Shown: piece by piece, positions 12,747 through 25,347 of the stretch | How positions within the stretch are numbered: the first letter of the stretch is position 1 | Layout: the number at the start of each line of letters is the position of its first letter | NCBI RefSeq assembly: GCF_018687715.1 | Contig: NC_056759.1 | Span: forward strand, 5,461,501-5,525,500 | Direction: 5' to 3' | From: Carya illinoinensis | Taxonomy: Eukaryota > Streptophyta > Magnoliopsida > Fagales > Juglandaceae | DNA: 64,000 nucleotides | Made by a program: the position numbers and the translations under genes | Notes under the pieces: generated by a model | What the model was told of the DNA's origin: nothing | The model's database searches: none | What the model saw: the letters and a program-made list of their open reading frames with translations, nothing else

Positions 12747-14012
12747 GGCTTAGCATGCCAACAACCTCCTATACTCTACACAAAAGGCAAAGATTTGAAG
12801 AAAAAATAAGTAGAAATACTTTAGTTATAAAGTGATTATACAAAAGGAAATTCATAAACTAACGTGGCTTTCTAATGTAAAGTAGATCTAATAAATTATA
12901 TGAAATCATGCCAATTTGTGAATTTATTTTTATATAATTTTTTTGTGTCTAATTGCTTTTGCAACACAAATGATATGTTATGGTTGATGAGTTGAGCTGC
13001 ACACGTGGGAATCAATGGGGACAAATATGACTCGCATCGCACGAACAACCAAAATCCCGTCCCATAATCCATTAAGGAAACATTTAATTCAAAGATATCA
13101 TTGACTTCCAAAGGCAGCCACAGCCACTCACAGACTTTTCTCTCCAAGTTGGGGTCAGTGATTAGTTATTCCATCTCCTCATCAATTAATAATCTAAGCT
13201 CCTCCAAAGATAAATCCGGGCCTCCTTTTCCCGGCATTTATTATCAGTGTGTTTCATCTCCAGCTCATATTATGATAGAGTTGATTTTGTTTCTTTTGCA
13301 TGACGCTTTAATTTGGATTTTTCTCCAGAAAATATGGTCCCCAAGTCAAATGCACTAGACAATTTCATACACAAAATTATTGATGTTTCCTGTTTACACT
13401 TTCATTAGAACGCCAAAAGCTTTTTCTAAGTTAAAAAGTTTCAGGACCCAAGTCATCTCTATAAAGCCACATGGTCTGTGTCTGTATCATTAGCTAGGTT
13501 GCATCAGAATTCAAAGGCACATGAAGGAAAATCTTGCCAATCTTGATGGCAGGGACCCATCTTGGATGTGCTAATTAAAGTGTGATTTTTATACCTTAAA
13601 CAAACTGGACTTGGCATCAAATCTTTGCAAACCCTTAACAAGAAAAAGGAATTACAGATCATGGGCATGTTTAAATATGTAATTTTCTACTCCTTGCAGT
13701 CGGCTTATTGGGATATCGTGAAACTTTTCCAATTCATTGACAATGCCATTGGGGGAGGGCAAGCTAGTTGCTGGGTGATTTCGTTGTCCTATATGGGCTC
13801 CTGACGACAACTTTGGAAAAAAAAAAAAAAAAAACCAAGTACAATGACAGATATGTTATATAGTTCGCGAATTACTACTGTACTTCTACCTTTCACCGAG
13901 AGCAGCAAAACTTCAGCATATTTTGCTACATGAGTTCTGATACTCACCACACACTATGCCTGTTACAGTCAAAACACAAATATTTCTTTTTTGTTAGTTG
14001 TGTTGTTTCTTC
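11688..14012. other. Intergenic DNA upstream of SOFL
   Basis: No gene recognised. It includes a 30-base T-run at 12716-12745, a 19-base A-run near 13816, and an AT-rich interspersed repeat at about 12490-12960 (listed separately). The open frame at 12142-12366 has no known domain and is probably chance. Confidence 0.6.
12490..12960. repeat. AT-rich MITE-like repeat, related to 43070-43215
   Basis: Phrases such as GATTTTATAAAATTAA, TTTATAATCTAA/CTAACGTA and AATTTGTGAATTTATTTTTA recur in the same order at 43070-43215, and partly near 38560-38670. Borders are not defined. The poly-T run interrupts this copy. Confidence 0.4.
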
Positions 14013-14013
14013 A

Positions 14014-14044
<31 letters not shown>
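14013..14044. repeat. Compound (CT)n(CA)n microsatellite in SOFL promoter/5'UTR
   Basis: About ten CT units pass directly into CA units roughly 300 bp before the SOFL ATG. A second CA-rich tract (14303-14326) lies within 45 bp of the ATG and is probably in the 5'UTR. Confidence 0.8.
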
Positions 14045-14346
14045 AACACAAAAACATACACGCAGACACCAACTACAAAGCCAACTGGCAATTTCAATTC
14101 ATGCACATAGAGATAAAATAAGAAGGCGAAGGATAGAGCAAAGGACAAACGTAGTCTAGTTTAAGTGTGATTCGTTTAGTTTCTTCTCCCTCTATTCTTC
14201 TCCTCTTCTGGTTATATAGAGAATAGAGCCAGACAGGGAGGGGGGAGGGGGGCTCCTTACAACCTCATTCTTCTTACATCTTTCTGTCATAACGAGCCTA
14301 CACACACACAGACACACACACACAGTGTGTAAAGAGGCTACTGAAA

Positions 14347-15177
14347 ATGGATTTCTCGGCATCTCAATGTAGCAGTGGATGTGAATCAGGTTGGACTCGG
14401 TACTTAGACCAATCCTCACTTTCAGAATACCAATTCCACAGAGATGGCGGTATGGATGAATATAGAGGAAAAGGAGAAAAAATGGAGGAGAAAGAAGAAG
14501 ATTTATCCTTGGTCTCTGATGCTTCATCTGGGCCTTCACATTACCATGAAGATGATGAAGAGTCCATTCATGATGATGGGTTTCCCCTTTATTCTTCTAC
14601 AGCTTCTGAGGTGGCCCGTAAAAACAAAAAGAAAAAGAAGGCCAAGGCCAAAGAATCTGGCAGACACCGCCAGCGTTCAAATCTTGATGACACTGCCACT
14701 TCTCCTGCATTGAACTTTCCAAAGGCAAGTTCATAGATTACATATGCCCTTGTATATTATAATGTATTCTAATACATTCAAATCTGCAGGTTACAACTCA
14801 CTATGGGAATGAGGATTCAACTATGAAGAATTTATGGAACTTCTCTCAGGGTAATTTCTCTGCAACACAATTTGAGGTACCTTCTCTTCCCCGAAAAATT
14901 TTCTGCATTAGAGTCCTCCTATAATTAAATTTAAGCGGCGGTACCTTTAACATTTGCAGGGGAAATCTGCATTCCAGGAGAATTTTACTTTCTTGAAGTC
15001 CTTTGCTGAAAAACCAGCTTCAGAAGAACAAGGTTGGCCCATCATGTGTATTTTGGATTTGAGTCCTCTACAGGAAATAGAAATGCTTCTTCAAGGAATG
15101 TGATACTAACTGTAGAAACTTTATTGTTTTGTTTTACTCTCTCGGTAGGTGGTTTTCATGGAAGAAATTGGAAATGA
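14347..15177 (+). CDS. SOFL: SOB FIVE-LIKE (SOFL) protein
   Basis: Exons are 14347-14724, 14790-14876, 14960-15032 and 15149-15177 (188 aa). Two hallmark SOFL motifs are present: CSSGCESGWTRYLDQS (residues 8-23) and DLSLVSDASSGPSHYHEDD (about residues 52-70). A Lys-rich patch, KNKKKKKAKAKE (about residue 96), looks like a nuclear localisation signal. Short C-terminal exons encode FKSA/FLKSF-type segments ending GGFHGRNWK, matching the usual family end. SOFL proteins are plant-only and raise cytokinin responses in Arabidopsis; the mechanism is not settled. Intron 1 uses a GC donor (AAG/GCAAGT); the nearby GT choice would cause a quick frameshift and stop, so GC-AG is preferred. The ATG lies just after a CA repeat in the leader. 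Confidence 0.92.
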
Positions 15178-15842
15178 CATCTTTTGTCGTGGATGCTGCA
15201 GTTGCTGTGGGGAGAGAGAGAGAGAGAGAGGGCTGTAAAAGATGTCACTAGATTTCAAAAGGATATTGCTTCTCCTTTTTCTCTTTTTGTTCTTGTTTCA
15301 GTTTTACTGCTTTTTCTCTGTGATTGACAATGCAGTGGGAAACAACCTGAGAACGCAAAAAATAAAAGATTTTCCTGTCCTCAATTTCTTGTGTTTTCTT
15401 TGTTAACATCAATAGTTGTCACACATGTTAGAATATTATTTAATAATCAAATTTACTTCTAAAAAAAGGAAATTGACATGGTTTTAGAACAAATCTTAAC
15501 TGCTGCTGGGTAAAGATATAAATATGTCTCACAGCAGACATAAATAAGCCAAGAAAAGTATTAACCTTTCCAATCATCGTATTCATATTTGCTCCCAATA
15601 ATTAACCAGAAAACAAGAGGAAACGCTTGGAACTTTACAAGTAGTCGTGATAGAGAGAATAGACTTATCGATTTAACCATGTTGGGAAGTACGGAATTCT
15701 CTTAGCAGTCTTAATAAGAAGCAAAATCATTTACCCTCAAGGCTGGAGAAAACAAAAGAAAGCTTATCATTAAAGAGTTGTGGTCCTTGGAAGAACAGAG
15801 TCCGCATTTCCCACTGATAAGCTGGATACCCACTTGCACCCA

Positions 15843-15896
<54 letters not shown>

Positions 15897-18232
15897 AGGA
15901 AGGCCCAAAGGCAATCAGTGGCTCATTTTTTCAACTTCAGGGATTGCCAGCCTAGCTTACAACAACTTTGGGTGGGTATGAAAACCATCCTAGACTCAAA
16001 AACAGACAACTTTTTTATTTATTTATGATGGGAGGAACCAAAAGCTAAGCTTCATTTTCCCCCAAAAAGGACCGAAAGCAGTGCCCCCACCACTCTTAGA
16101 TAGCTACCCACTGAGAATATGATCCATACATGCAACATACAGTGCTGCAATTATTGAACTTGTCTTGGCGGGATTTCTTAGAAATCTATAAACAACGGAT
16201 TCCATCCTCAGAATTAGTACCCATATCTTGGAAAAGGACTTGGATTTCAGGAAAAGGACAATACCTCCACCTCTTTATCATGTCAATCTTCCTTTCTTGT
16301 ACTTATTTACTTTTCAAAAAACATAAAATAGCAGCTATGGTAGGATTTTAAGTAGCCGTGTATATATGATCGTAAAAATATGGTGTTTACCAATGCTCGG
16401 GTACCATGTAAGAATAGCAGAAAAAGACTTCGTATATATTTTACATTTCAATGTACAGAGGTATTTATACAGAAAATGTTATGTTTTACAGTTGTACAAT
16501 GTAGAATAGGAATGCATAGATTTTAAGATTATCCTGCTGACTTTCCTTCTCGTGAATATGGCTTGTGTTGCACATCTGTAACTGTTGAATCCTTGTAGAT
16601 TTGAGCTGAATTTACGGAGGTTGAACTCCTGGGATTTTTGGCTGTAGTCTTGGGATCTTCTGTAATTACTCTTTAACATATATATTCCAATGATCTTTAT
16701 GAATTGGTAGGCTCTTATGCTTCGCATACGGAAAAACAATATGAAAGCGAATGTTTGAATTATAGTACATGCAATTTGCACGCTCTTGAGCACCAATTTC
16801 ACCGATATTGTTCCTGAGACCAACAATGAATGAGTAGTTAAATTCCTTGTTTTCTATGAACTTAAGGGCCAACTGACTCAACTTGCCTCTCCCCGATAAA
16901 TTGAAGGCCCTACACACTAAGGGTCTGCCCTTCAGGTGTAGGGATTTTGTTAATTACTGAGCAGCGTGTGAATATGGAACCTTAATTAAACCATCGTCTG
17001 GACGTTCTTCTTTTTTTTTTTTTTTTTTTTTTTTTTTCCTTTTGTGGGGTACGCCGGCCGGCCCGTGCAATTCTCATGAACCAATGGAGAGTGCATTTCA
17101 GTCCATGTGTTGTCGGGCAATTGGATTTGAACGGTAAGAGGACATTTTGAACCATGGAGCAGCGTTAAGTGATCAACTGCTTCGTTGTTAACTAGAGGGA
17201 TAGTTTGCAACGCCAATGATCATTGTGGCATGTACCAATCGAAGAGTACTGGTTTCCAGCTGATAGAACTAACGTTCCAACTGTGGAGCGGATGACTTCC
17301 TCTCTGAGAGAGAGAGAGAGAGAGAGAGAGATTCCAATGATGAAGTGAGTCAGTGAGGTTGGACACCTGTATCTATTGTACCGTTCGCTCTCTTTACGTT
17401 GGAGGCTCTCAAAGTGAGTGGATTATTCAGAGTTATATGGGTAGCAGAAAACAACTGATTTCTTTGCCCTTTGTCAGAAGGCACTAATTTTACTTTCTAC
17501 GAGTCACTCGGGTCGATCAGAACCTTTCTTTTGATCTCGATCGCCCCTCATTTGGCAGCTTGGTAACCTAATGGTAGGTGACAGAGTAGAATTTGTTCTT
17601 TTAAACTTTAACAAATAACTTCAAATGAAAAATTATATTTACAATTGTGAATATACAAACATCGTACAATCATTTTTTTAAAATAAATAAATACAAAATT
17701 TATATAAAAAAACTAATTTTTTAATAATAAACTTCACTCTCTTTTAAAATAATTGCATGACACTCTCTACGATTATACGTAGAAATACTCAACTGAAATA
17801 GGGCCATCCCATGAAGGAAGCCAATTATGACAACTATATATATTAAAAAGTTGGATGAAATTAATAACACAGCGTATTAGTGAAATAAATATTCCTACTT
17901 TCCGTAGGAAAAAGAAAACAAATTAACATTTTTTTTTTCTTTTACTACTGTTGTGGAGAATGTGTAGCAAAACAAAATACAAAATTAAGACTAGGCTGCT
18001 CAGAACGAAAATACACATCAATCCTGGAAAAGGATCAAATAAATTGAAAATGAATTATGCAAGACCCAAAAAAAAAAAACCTATTTTAACGGGTTAACAA
18101 TAATTATTCAAGGCTTACAATACAAAACATGCTTTGGAGCCAAGGTGACCGAGGAGAAAGTGTAGCCACATCGAAAATTCTCGCTCCAATGGCTGGCTGT
18201 AAACAAACCCTTTTGACGAGCAATTACAGCAA
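15178..18232. other. Intergenic DNA between SOFL and UTP4
   Basis: No gene recognised. It contains GA microsatellites at 15211-15231, 15846-15892 and 17306-17331, a T-run at 17011-17037, and an AT-rich MITE-like stretch near 17590-17790. Open frames around 15711-16028 are translations of the GA repeat, and those at 16479-16917 show no known domain. Confidence 0.6.
15846..15892. repeat. (AG)n microsatellite, about 23 units
   Basis: An uninterrupted AG run that should be length-polymorphic. It creates false open frames on both strands. Confidence 0.95.
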
Positions 18233-21200
18233 TCACGTCCCAAATATATGTCTATGAACCGGTGAGGTACTGAAAGTTTTAACCACTTCCAGCCATGGTT
18301 TGTCTATGATCAACAGGGAATTTTTCGAAAGGTGTCCTATAAATAAAACAGGGTTTCTGAAAGAAAAAAACTCAAAATTTTTTCTAACACCGAGTTTAGT
18401 CTCTGTTTGACCATCTCTCAGTATACGTTTCAGTCTCCCTTTGATGGGAGTACTTTGTAAATTTCTTGGTGCCGTATCCTGACCATTTACCAACTCACTT
18501 TCATCTCGATCCACGGGCATCCCAAAGTCAATCAAGCACATAGCCCTAAAGCATAAAAAAGATTGAAACTCTCGTCAGATATCACTCAAAATGAGAGCCT
18601 CAAAACTCGACACTGCTAAATAAAATGTCTGACACAATGCAAGTAACAAGCACCACGTTTTTTTATCTACCATAAGATTATGATCAAATCACTAAATGAC
18701 AGCTTTACTTAAAACAAACAATAACGGGACAGAAACAAGGACGCCCAAATTCAATCAGGGAGCATAATTTTCAGCTTTTATATCCACCTTCAGCAATTAT
18801 TTTCTGAAGTTGATTTCATATCTTGGCTGAAGGAAATAGAAAGTTAACAAAAGACCCCTATATATATCGTAAATAAAACAAATAGCTGCCATTAGAATTA
18901 TTATGCTGTTCGTCCCCAGGACACTCTCATAAAACCGTCATAATGAAGTGAAATTTGCTTTCACTGTAAAAGGCCATGACCTCAAGCGTGTTTGTTAAAT
19001 AATACTAGCATGTCCTACTAACATGGATTCACTATTTAATTCATCCTCATTTGGAAGCTTATCAATCAACCATATTAGCTGATGGAATTTTGTGCCAGTA
19101 TACCTTTTTTATTGTTATCAGACTATCAGTAGACCTTCAAAATTCAATCAGGAAAATTTTTTCCAGTGGATTTTTGCATGCTATAAATGTGCAGTAAAAA
19201 CATTTCTTCTCAAGAAAGATTGTATACACACATCCATTATTTAACATGTTCATGGGAACAAGTTCACGACTACATGGGGTGTCAATTCTCTAAGCTCTCC
19301 GACTTTTAAAGAATAATTCACTAGAATCTGAAGTCCTCGACCAAAAAGATCTAAAAGACTAGTGCAGTTTCTTACAATAATAAACCTGAATATTATTCAA
19401 TCTGGTTTTACTTTTGAGCTAGAAAAGGAGTGCCAGTTTATATGGTATTAACTGCATTTAATTTTGCTATTAGAACATAATTCAAAATTTCAATTGATTA
19501 ATCAATTCAATGGTGTGCCTAGTTACTTCACTTTTTGCTGGGTTGAGCTTCTGTTATCTGCTTCAATCACTTTAGCAATTACCCATGTTCTAAGCCCCTG
19601 AGAAAACTACACCACAGTAAAATATACAAGAAGAGAGGAGCACCTGGCACTGTAAACAATAATAGATGACGACTTTGATGAGGGCAAGAAAGAAAGCCCA
19701 ATAACTTCCCCCGGAAACTCTTGGTATCTCTTTGGCAGAATAAATGTGTGTTGCATAGACCATTCTCCCAATTGTCTGGCCTCAACATCAAATGCATAGA
19801 CCTGATTTGAAGAGGTTGTAATAATAAGCACATTGTTGTTCCTTGGAGGAAAACCACCAGCTGTAACGGAGGCACCATCCAATCTTGAGATGAACCAGTG
19901 CTGCCTGTTCCACAGAAACAAAAAAGAGTTTATAGAAAAGAAAACTAACTGCACACAGGCATTCTTAAACGTTGTAGTCCTATGAATAAAGAATGATATG
20001 CTTTGGGACACAACAAAATCAGACTTTTTAATCTTCTCTGCCTCATGCCCAATTACACAGGTCCTCCCACAAGCATTCAGTCACGACCATGAATCATATA
20101 GAGAGTAAAGATAGTGATGAATTTCTAATACTAGCTAAGAGTCCACAATTAAACATAAAAAGGAATTAAAAAATATGTTTATTCCAATCTTGATATTCCC
20201 AAAAAAACACACGAAACATGGTAGCAAACAATTTTTTTTTTTTTTTTATCAGTAGTAGCAAACAAAATCATAACCAGCTACAAAAATTGGATCTTCTTAG
20301 GCAGCTGTCCTCCTAAGGTATGACTCTAATGATGCCTATTGCTTGAATAGAAAATAAAATATCAGACAACAAATGCTGGACAAAGTGTTTTTCCGAACCT
20401 CAAAATCTCCAGATTAAATATGTATATATCACCAAAGCAGTTGACAGCAGCTAGCCACTGCCCATCAGAGCTTGTAAACATTTTTGTGATAGGAGGTTCA
20501 CTTGGCTGTAATTGCTCATCATGCAAATTGCGGCATGGTGTGAAGGTGTGCACTAGTTGTGAGCTGCCCACATCCACAACCTGTAACATAAGGAAAAAGG
20601 TTGTGAAACATTATTGTTTGTATTTTTTATTTTTTTAGACAAGTAATAAGAAAATTTTATTGACTATGGAGTTTAGATATAAACCAGGGATTTGGAGGCT
20701 GAACCTCCACGGTGTGGATTATCATGCCTTTTAGCCTCGTCTTTAATTTAAAAGGGGGTAATTTTTTATAGAGTTTCCTCCAAACTAAGGAGATTCCTCC
20801 AAACCCATCTATTAAAGTACCATGTAGGAAGCACTTGTTTTTTAATAAGATAAATAGATTATAGGGTGTGTGAGAAACACACTTTTTTTCATATGATCAA
20901 AAAATCTCTAGTAATCCTATTAAAAAAAAGGTGCTTCTCACATGCTCAAGGGACACATGAAAATTTAATAGATCAGTTTGGAGGAAAACCTTTATCCAAA
21001 ACTTCTCTATTATGACAAGCAATTTTTTTATAGGTAATGAAGAAGTTTTATTCATAAGAGATTATGACAAGCAATTACAAAGAATTCTTATGAAAAAGCA
21101 AAAAAAAAAAAAAAATTCAGCAACTGCTCCATTTAGTGTGCTTTGCAGCAAGCATGTCAGGGAGTGATGCATCTTATTTGTTCTTCTGAGGCTCAAAGTT

Positions 21201-24200
21201 TTTCCCAATAGTTCATGCACATGACATGATAAATTGTAGCTTTCCTCACTTTATAGAGAGATAAATGATGAGTCTTGGGGTTACACCTTACAAAACTGTA
21301 AAAAGACTTCTATTTACACTGCTTTGGTAACTCATCCATGTGGGCAGAGGAGCAAAAAGGGAGGTTTTAAATGGCAGTGGTGAAAGTTAAGAATTTGTGT
21401 AAAATTTCGGTATTCCCCATAATCTTATATGTTAAATTACAGAAACAACTTTTCAAAACCAGGGGCAAAGCAGTAATGCATGTTCTCCAACTGCAATGGT
21501 ATGTATACTAGACAGCATAAACCTCAATCCATCAAGAATGATTGACCTAACTTGGTTCACATCAGGTCCTACAAGGTATTGGGCAAGCTGCAAGGCAGGC
21601 AAGGGGTACATGTTCTGTGACCACACAAGTTGCTCAAAGGATTTCAGCCGCTAAGATTAAATCCCAAGGAGTCTTAACCACATGGAATATGCCTCGTGAA
21701 TACACAAAACGGGAACACAATATATATATATATATAAACATGCAGAGGGCATTAAAGCCAAAGGAAAGCTTACATATATCTTTCTATCATGCCCAGCTAT
21801 CATCAAACGAGAAGAATCAAAACTAAAAACCATTGAATGGGCAAATGGTAGTTTCTGAAGAAGTTGCCTTTTATTAACAGTCCATGTACTTTTCCCAGCT
21901 CCAAGCATCTTCAATTCAAATAGGCTGGGTCTCACATGATCAGAATATGCAAAAAGTTCACCCGAATTAGAAATAGAACTGCAAATGATCTTCCGAGATG
22001 CCTTAGCCTTAATTCGAGCAAGCAGATCTGTCATTGCAAGGCCGCCAGAAGGACCACAGGCCATGTCAGGAAAGGCAACACTTTTTGTACGTATGGAGAG
22101 AATATCTAACCAATGGGAAGCTTGGACTAGAAGTAAGGGCGTTTTATTGAAAACCGTATCATGCACCAACTGAATGGGCACCCTCTGAGGTGCGGGGCTG
22201 ATATCATGAGGAGAGAACTTGGTGAACTCCTTCACAGAGTACGCAAAAAGCTTTGTGTCGTCACCTGCTGAGATAAGCATTGGAACTCCCATATGGGCCC
22301 ACTTGTGGTAACTAAATTCAACTGGCTTCTCCTTACGGCGAATTCTTTTCACCTTTTCATCCGGAAACAGTTCTGCCAATTAGAATATTGTAATTTAAGA
22401 ACTGAGAAACAGCCAAAATGAGTCAAGAATGGGTTACATACGTACATATATTCTTTGCATATAGGATGTGTATGACATAATATTAAGAGAATGTATAACG
22501 ACATCATTGACAGACCTTCCCTGCTGATAGGAACAGCCAGTGTCAAAGCCCTGACATCATGTGTATGAGCTCTCACATAACCAACATAGGTCCATTTCTT
22601 CATCACTATAGAAGAAGCTTTGTCGTCACTAGGCCCCACTGTCTCACTAGAGAGCTTATACAGAATAACCTACAAACAAACAACATTACTAGAGATCAGT
22701 TTACCAAGTATATAAAGGCCATAAAGTGGAACAGGAAGAGGGAAAAAGCTGCATAACACAAAAACAGTAAAAGATTTTAAGCCGATGGAACTGTTTCAGA
22801 AACCAAAAGATCCCTAGCACAGAATCTCGTGTTGAAAAGCAATCCAAAAGTTGATAATTTTCTCACTTTTTGGGGAAATCATAGCATGTCCCACTGAAAA
22901 AACAACATACGGAAGATAATTCCACATTCTGGGTTATTATATCTCCTAAAGAGTTACGAAGAAGTTTTGGGACATGAACATCACCTAGTTTAGAAAGATC
23001 CGAAAACAGAGCTTAGACAGACTAGAAACTGAACACCTCAGAACTATTTATGACTGCCTTTACATTTACATAACCTTCCAAGAAAATGGCCATAGACCTT
23101 AAGTTTAAAACTACCAGACTAGAGTACTAACTACCAATAGTGGGCTTGGTCAACCAGGTTTAGCAGAGATTGAGCCTCTCAAGTTTCAACTCTCTAACCA
23201 ACCAACAAAATCTAAGCCAAATGACAATAAAATAGCACAAAAGCAACAGTCAAAAGCTCCTAACTGTTTCATAAAATCCATTCAACACATCACCTCATCT
23301 AGCAATTTCTAAAAATCTTACTCTTTCCATATCCCATCAACAATCATATAACTCTCTTGAATATTCAGCACATCATCGCAGTGAAAAAAACCTGACAACT
23401 AGCCTTTCTGGTCATGGAAATCAATCTCTACAATGCTTCAGTTTTCATTTGCTTTGCAAAGAATTTTGAAATGTTGACATTTAGTGAAATTAGCTGGCAC
23501 ATTTCATAGGGGAAGTATCATGCAATAACATAATTTTTTGCTTCAATAGCTTCAAATAGAAGATAATGATTCAAACAGTAGTAACAATGTCACATCTCAA
23601 GTTAAATGTGGACGAGTAGACTGAACTTGGTATGTGATTTTCTACATTAAATAGGACCAACATCTTGTACCTGACCATCAGAACCAGCAGAGAACACCCT
23701 ATTATGGCTGGGAGATGCTGCCAGAGCATTCACATCACCTTTATGGAGGGAATGTGCCTGCAAAAGTGTCCCATGCTGACTGTCCCAAAACTGAACACTA
23801 CCAGTACTGTCTGCACTAACAAGGACCCCACACCTAAAATGTACAACCACTCAACGTCAGCAGTGTAAGTATGCCCATGCCTTAGTAACAAACAAAATGA
23901 AACCGCTGCCCATAAGCCACATACAAAAGAATAAAACAAATTTGGCAAAAAGATGCATCTACTTTCACCTCAAAGAGAGTAACGACCATACACAAAGTTC
24001 AGGTCTACCACCTGAACCTCCAAGTCCAGCTGTAATCCTATACATCTCAAGACCAGCTTTAGCATCCCAGCATCTTATAAACCTGTGAATGATAGGAAAA
24101 TCCATCACAGAATGATAGATAATTTTTTTTTATAAGTAGAGTGATAGATAATTTTAATCACAACTATAAGAATGGAAGATTTATCTGAGTTCAGAGAAAC

Positions 24201-25347
24201 TGAAAGTTTGATGGGCAGAGCATGTACAAGACTGGCAATAAAACATGCTGAAGATTACATACATACCCATCACTACTCCCGGAATATATCATATTCGCAT
24301 CAGGACTCCAAGTCACACTTAAAACACGTCCTGAAAATAATAATACCACAAACAATATCTACAGTCAGGATTGAGAAAATGTAAAAACTATAAATAAATA
24401 CAAAGGGATCAATGAGATGTTGAGCATATATGGTGAGCAAAAGATATCTCACCACTGACCCTAGGCAATGATTTGGCGTAAATTAATTCATCTGAGTCAG
24501 AAATACTGTATATGCGCACACAACCATCGTCACAAGCGATTGCTATACGAGGAAACTCAATAACAGGTTGCTCATGAAGCTCAACTGAGTCAGAATCATC
24601 TTCAGCTTCACTCGTTTCATTATCATCCATGCCTAGTCTGTCGCTTAAATACCCATTTTCAATATGCTCAGACGCAGGATTCGTCGCAAGTGCATGATTA
24701 TCAGAGGGTGCTACAGAAATTTGCCAGATTGAGACTCCAATTGAGTTTAAAACAGTCTGCAAATACAGGAGTTCAGATACATTATCTAATAATTCATCAG
24801 AATAATAAACGGTTTAAGCACATCAGAATAATTCCAACTGAAAAGGTCGCAAGCTTGGAAAAATAATTTAATGTACCTATACATAAAAGATATAAAACGT
24901 AAGTCATTTTCAGTTCAAAAAATTCAAAATAAGAAGGTAAGTTTTAACTAATAAGAAGGATACCTTCTGCTTCAAATCAAAAAGATCCCACTCCGAAACC
25001 GAACCATCAATACTAGACGAAAATAGCCGACCACAGGGCAAGCCTTTTGAACCAGCTCGACACCACAGTAGCGACGAAACCCTCGAATTAGGGTCCCCAT
25101 GGATGGTCTGCATATAAAACGTATAAATAAGTTATCAATTTCATGAAAACGACATGAACCAATGGGGACAAATTATTTAGGGTACCAGCTGACAGTGCCA
25201 GCCGACGGAGCCGGGAGAGACAAGCCAAATCTCGAGTGAACCGTCTTCTCGAGCAGCAGCCACCTGGGAGTCGTCGGCGCTGGTGGCTAGGGCAACTATA
25301 GGAGACGGCTTCCAGTCGATTGAGCTGTTCTTGTAAGCCTCGAGCAT
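18233..25347 (-). CDS. UTP4: U3 snoRNP/SSU-processome WD40 protein UTP4 (Cirhin; Arabidopsis POPCORN)
   Basis: Eleven exons (transcript order): 25347-25186, 25107-24964, 24756-24453, 24330-24267, 24082-23969, 23833-23671, 22669-22516, 22372-21774, 20580-20399, 19904-19644, 18545-18233. They join in phase to 819 aa, close to the roughly 815 aa I recall for Arabidopsis PCN. The N-terminus [20 protein letters not shown] and the run [20 protein letters not shown] are near-identical to plant UTP4. WD-type blades are visible throughout: [87 protein letters not shown]. An acidic insert ([12 protein letters not shown], about residue 135) is typical. UTP4 belongs to the UTP-A complex that starts 18S pre-rRNA processing in the nucleolus; PCN loss harms Arabidopsis embryos. 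Introns hold three LINE-tail insertions and a MITE. All splice sites are GT-AG. Confidence 0.95.
20232..20254 (-). mobile_element. LINE-tail-only insertion (23 bp) with perfect 11-bp TSD
   Basis: A T16 run plus ATCAGTA lies between perfect copies of GTAGCAAACAA (20221-20231 and 20255-20265), in the UTP4 intron 19905-20398. Only the A-tail and last bases of a LINE or SINE transcript were inserted. Confidence 0.7.
20769..20991. mobile_element. Hairpin MITE in UTP4 intron 8
   Basis: The left arm TTCCTCCAAAC..ATCTATTAAA, with AGGAAGCAC further in, matches the reverse complement of the right arm (GTTTTCCTCCAAACTGATCT then ATTAAA, with GAGAAGCACC). The whole unit is one imperfect palindrome of about 220 bp. 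No coding capacity. The left end shows a second TTTCCTCCAAACT copy, so the true border is uncertain. Confidence 0.6.
21025..21060 (-). mobile_element. LINE-tail-only insertion (36 bp) with perfect 16-bp TSD
   Basis: The insert starts with a T-run and TATAGGTAATGAAGAAG. It is flanked by ATTATGACAAGCAATT at 21009-21024 and 21061-21076. It lies in UTP4 intron 20581-21773. Confidence 0.75.
24127..24141 (-). mobile_element. LINE-tail-only insertion (15 bp) with perfect 14-bp TSD
   Basis: TTTTTATAAGTAGAG lies between two copies of TGATAGATAATTTT (24113-24126 and 24142-24155), in the 184-bp UTP4 intron 24083-24266. The insert is barely longer than its duplication. Confidence 0.6.

Noticed and set aside
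15711..16028. Open frames rich in Ser-Leu or Arg-Glu
   Set aside because: Translations of the (AG)n microsatellite.
16986..17216. Minus-strand frame with MALQTIPLVNNEAVDHLTLL start
   Set aside because: Ends in a poly-Lys run from the T-tract and matches no family I know; possibly repeat-derived but not supported.
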